A stretch of 8,166 nt of DNA from Hermodarchaeum sp048885185. Its GTDB lineage: Archaea; Asgardarchaeota; Hermodarchaeia; Hermodarchaeales; Hermodarchaeaceae. The stretch covers positions 1-8,166 of the forward strand of contig JBHLQC010000067.1 in the NCBI GenBank assembly GCA_048885185.1, written 5' to 3'. Below, piece by piece: positions 5,932 to 8,166 of this stretch. A program made the position numbers and the translations under genes. The number at the start of each line of letters is the position of its first letter. Positions within the stretch are counted from its first letter, which is position 1. The notes below the pieces were generated by a model, which was given only the letters and a program-made list of their open reading frames with translations, was not told where the DNA came from and did not search any database.

Positions 5932-7113
5932 ATGACTGAAGAAATTCCTGCAAAAGACCGTGTTGCCATTATCGGCATTGGCCAAACTAAATTCGGTGAA
6001 CAGTGGGATCGTAGCATTCGCCGTATAACCCTAACAGCTGCAACGGCCTGCATTGCTGACGCAGGCGTTGCTGGTGATGACATCGACGGCTTATATGTCA
6101 GCAACACGTCAACGAGTTCGTTCATCCAACAAGAACACCAAGCCGCAATGGCAGCTGATTCTGGTGGCTTATTACCTATTGCCTCCACGGAGGTAGAAGC
6201 GGCTTGTGCTAGTGGTGGCGTTGCTGTTCGTCATGCGTATTTGGCAGTCAAATCGAAAGAACATAAAATGGTGATGGCGTTAGGCTGTGAAAAGATGAGC
6301 GACATCTCGGAACCGGCTATCGCAGACACCCTAATGAGTGCAGCTGACCGCGAGTGGGAGGGACAGATTGGAGCAACCTTCCCAGCCCTCTTTGCCTTAC
6401 TAGCCCGCCGACATATGCACCATTATGGAACTACCCTCGAGCAATTAGCCTATCCAGCTGTGAAGGCTCATGCCAATGCAGTGGATAATCCTTATGCACA
6501 GTTCCGGTTCAAAATTACAAAAGAACAGGTTCTTCGAAGTACCATGGTCGCTGATCCATTGAGGATGTTAAATTGTGCCCCAATTTCCGATGGTGCAGCA
6601 GCACTTCTGCTTTGCCGAGGTGATCTTGTAGATCAATTTGAAGGAGACCCAATTTGGATTGATGCATCTACACAGGCATCGGATACTCTTGCACTTCATG
6701 ACCGCCCTCACATCACCCAATTCCGAGCTGTAACCAGTGCTGCAAAACGAGCCTTTAACAAGCTCAATATGAAGCCTGCAGAAGTAGACATTGCCGAAAT
6801 CCATGACTCTTTCAGTATTAGTGAAATCATCTCAGTGGAAGACTTGGGGTTTGTCGAAAAAGGAAAAGGTGGTCCTGCTCTCGAAGAGGGCTTTTTTGAT
6901 AAGAAGGGCACAATTCCAGTGAATGTGAGTGGTGGACTCAAAGCTAAGGGTCATCCAGTCGGAGCCACGGGCATTGCCCAAGTAGCCGAAATTGCTGAAC
7001 AGCTCCGCGGAAGGGCTGGAAAACGCCAGGTTAAAGGTGTGAAACGTGGACTCACACTCAATCTGGGTGGCACAGGCTCTACGGCTGTGGTCCACATATT
7101 GAATCGGGAGTAA
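5932..7113 (+). CDS. Acetyl-CoA C-acetyltransferase, SCP2-type archaeal thiolase
   Basis: The enzyme joins two acetyl-CoA to acetoacetyl-CoA, the entry step of the mevalonate pathway, and passes it to the HMG-CoA synthase encoded just upstream. The product has 393 residues. The nucleophile is C92 in EAACASGG. Further motifs are the NCAPISDGAAALLL segment (about residue 215), H291 in EIHDSFS, and H341 in GGLKAKGHPVGATG. The C-terminal loop reads NLGGTGSTAVV instead of the Cys-containing CIGGG loop of classical thiolases, which is usual for the SCP2-like archaeal enzymes. The start at 5932 follows a GGAG (5919-5922) that overlaps the end of the HMG-CoA synthase gene, so translation is probably coupled. 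Alone it is thermodynamically unfavourable; the complex is thought to pull it forward. Confidence 0.95.
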   Translation: MTEEIPAKDRVAIIGIGQTKFGEQWDRSIRRITLTAATACIADAGVAGDDIDGLYVSNTSTSSFIQQEHQAAMAADSGGLLPIASTEVEAACASGGVAVRHAYLAVKSKEHKMVMALGCEKMSDISEPAIADTLMSAADREWEGQIGATFPALFALLARRHMHHYGTTLEQLAYPAVKAHANAVDNPYAQFRFKITKEQVLRSTMVADPLRMLNCAPISDGAAALLLCRGDLVDQFEGDPIWIDASTQASDTLALHDRPHITQFRAVTSAAKRAFNKLNMKPAEVDIAEIHDSFSISEIISVEDLGFVEKGKGGPALEEGFFDKKGTIPVNVSGGLKAKGHPVGATGIAQVAEIAEQLRGRAGKRQVKGVKRGLTLNLGGTGSTAVVHILNRE

Positions 7114-7132
7114 TAGCAGAAGGTGAAATTGT

Positions 7133-7747
7133 ATGTCTGATCAAAGTGTTCCCATGTTATGGCGGCGCATTAAAGCCGTGTATAATCTTCAGGGTCGACT
7201 TTGTCGCACCTGTGGAACAAAATATTTCCCGCCAATTCCTCTCTGTCCAAAGTGTCGACGAAAAACTGATTTCATCGATTTTCAACTCTCAGGATTAGGA
7301 AAAATTTACTCATATACTGTTATCCATGATCCACCATCCGGTTTCAAGGATTTAGCACCCTATGTGATAGCCTTAGTACGCCTAGATGAAGGCCCCCTCG
7401 TTCTTTCACAGATAGTGGACGTAAACAACGATCAGCTAAAAATTGGAATGAGCGTACAAGTCGTTTTTCGACGTATTGGGGATGCAGGTCGTACGGGAGT
7501 TCTCCGTTATGCGTACAAATTCCGTCCATTACCTGAATACGCTACTGGTCACGTCATCGCTTCCATTGAAGGCGAGGAAGGCGTCGCACACCTCGAGGTC
7601 CCAGTGAAAGAACGGGAACGCCGATCTGTTCGTAAAACCATTGAAGCAGCTGGGGCACGAGTGCGAAAAATACGCCTACGCCGTAGAAAGAAAGAAGATA
7701 AGAAAAACGAAGAAGCAAAGAAGAAAGCCAAAAACAAGGTCAAATAG
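7133..7747 (+). CDS. DUF35 zinc-ribbon/OB-fold scaffold protein with Lys-rich tail
   Basis: DUF35 proteins lie next to thiolase and HMG-CoA synthase in most archaea. In characterised archaeal complexes they bridge the two enzymes, which then share a CoA site. The N-terminus has a helical segment (about 7-20) and a zinc ribbon with C24-x2-C27 and C38-x2-C41. An OB-fold-like beta domain follows at about 48-133 (GKIYSYTVIHDPP, APYVIALVRLDEGPLVLSQI). Residues 134-204 are an extension beyond the usual core. Within it 159-204 has 23 Lys/Arg among 46 residues and ends in a Lys-rich run, suggesting a flexible tail that binds nucleic acid, membrane or an acidic partner. The ATG at 7133 follows an AGGTGA site (7121-7126) 19 bases after the thiolase stop. 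The family call is firm; the tail's role is unknown. Confidence 0.92.
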   Translation: MSDQSVPMLWRRIKAVYNLQGRLCRTCGTKYFPPIPLCPKCRRKTDFIDFQLSGLGKIYSYTVIHDPPSGFKDLAPYVIALVRLDEGPLVLSQIVDVNNDQLKIGMSVQVVFRRIGDAGRTGVLRYAYKFRPLPEYATGHVIASIEGEEGVAHLEVPVKERERRSVRKTIEAAGARVRKIRLRRRKKEDKKNEEAKKKAKNKVK

Positions 7748-7748
7748 C

Positions 7749-7763
7749 CTTTTCGTGTTTTCT
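7749..7763 (+). terminator. T-rich terminator of the mevalonate operon
   Basis: Directly after the DUF35 stop, two TTTT runs (7750-7753 and 7758-7761) lie in a T-rich, A-poor stretch. Oligo-T tracts on the coding strand are the usual intrinsic termination signal in archaea. A new promoter follows about 15 bases later, which fits termination here. Confidence 0.55.
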
Positions 7764-7775
7764 TGAACCAAGCGA

Positions 7776-7782
7776 TTTATAA
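7776..7782 (+). promoter_or_regulatory. TATA-like box for the penicillin-acylase-family gene
   Basis: TTTATAA is a good match to an archaeal TATA box and lies in the short gap after the mevalonate operon. A transcript start about 25 bases downstream falls near 7805. That is after the ATG at 7793 and about 50 bases before the GTG at 7856. Confidence 0.5.
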
Positions 7783-7855
7783 GAACTGAAACATGGATGT
7801 TCGCCGCACCCTTTCGCCCAGAGTCCCAGTACTCATAACCCCAGGGGGTTTCCGA

Positions 7856-8166
7856 GTGTCATCTCAACGCAAAGTGTTTACCTGTAAAAATGTCACAATT
7901 ATTCTTGTAGCCTCTCTCATCCTTGGCATGATGGTTTCAATATCTCCCTGGCTCCAGCCCAACGGTGGTCTCTGGCAGGATGTCCATTGGGCAAACTTGC
8001 CACCTTATGATATCGAAGAACTCCCGGGTCTTGATGGTGAAATCCACATCGTCCGTGATTATTGGGGCGTCCCCCACATATTTGCAGGGAGTCTCAATGA
8101 CTTGTATCTTGGCTGTGGATATGCCCATGCCCAAGACCGCCTATTTCAGCTCGATTTGTATCGCCG
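7856..8166 (+). CDS. Penicillin acylase family N-terminal-nucleophile hydrolase (3' partial), membrane-anchored
   Basis: The frame is open to the window edge and gives 103 complete codons. Residues 60-103 carry the N-terminal signature of the penicillin/cephalosporin/acyl-homoserine-lactone acylase family: HIVRDYWGVPHIFAGS, then GCGYAHAQDRLFQLDLYR. Members are secreted amidases that self-cleave to expose a nucleophilic Ser; that residue lies beyond the window. Residues 13-29 (VTIILVASLILGMMVSI) after a basic N-terminus form a signal anchor or signal peptide, so the enzyme should act outside the membrane. The GTG at 7856 is chosen because a GGGGGT site (7844-7849) precedes it and the TATA-like box at 7776 would start transcription after the alternative ATG at 7793. 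The ATG start would add 21 residues. The substrate is unknown; amide-linked acyl compounds are expected for the family. Confidence 0.82.
   Translation, partial: MSSQRKVFTCKNVTIILVASLILGMMVSISPWLQPNGGLWQDVHWANLPPYDIEELPGLDGEIHIVRDYWGVPHIFAGSLNDLYLGCGYAHAQDRLFQLDLYR

Overview
The window looks like a piece of an archaeal chromosome. The strongest evidence is the tandem set HMG-CoA synthase, SCP2-type thiolase and DUF35 zinc-ribbon/OB protein, which is the archaeal upper mevalonate cluster. An ADP-forming acyl-CoA synthetase alpha subunit, an FprA-like flavodiiron protein, TATA-like boxes upstream of several genes and purine-rich Shine-Dalgarno sites agree with this. The first gene, a sequon-rich ectodomain with one C-terminal membrane helix and a Pro/Glu/Lys-rich cytoplasmic tail, resembles surface proteins of Asgard archaea (Thorarchaeota-like). 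That placement is an impression from style, not a demonstrated assignment.

Layout. Bases 1-1928 (+) hold the 3' part of a large single-pass membrane protein whose start lies outside the window. Converging on it with only 3 bases between stop codons is an acyl-CoA synthetase alpha subunit (3344-1932, -). A 131-bp divergent promoter region (3345-3475) separates that gene from a flavodiiron protein (3476-4666, +). It contains a perfect 9-bp inverted repeat that brackets a TATA-like core. A 209-bp leader (4667-4875) with a candidate TATA box and several overlapping hairpins precedes HMG-CoA synthase (4876-5925), thiolase (5932-7113) and the DUF35 protein (7133-7747), all on the plus strand and tightly packed. 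A T-rich stretch (about 7749-7763) probably ends that operon. A new promoter at about 7776 then serves a membrane-anchored penicillin-acylase-family protein that runs off the right edge.

How the genes work together. The thiolase condenses two acetyl-CoA to acetoacetyl-CoA, and HMG-CoA synthase adds a third acetyl-CoA. The DUF35 protein is the scaffold that holds the two enzymes together in characterised archaeal complexes, and the product feeds isoprenoid lipid synthesis. The acyl-CoA synthetase interconverts acyl-CoA and acid with ADP/ATP, so the neighbourhood has a loose acetyl-CoA theme. The flavodiiron protein reduces O2 or NO and marks an anaerobe that meets oxidants. No CRISPR array, RNA gene, insertion sequence or clear foreign DNA was seen. 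The best candidates for something undescribed are the divergent inverted repeat, the folded leader of the mevalonate operon, the duplicated cytoplasmic module of the first gene, and the lysine-rich tail of the DUF35 protein.
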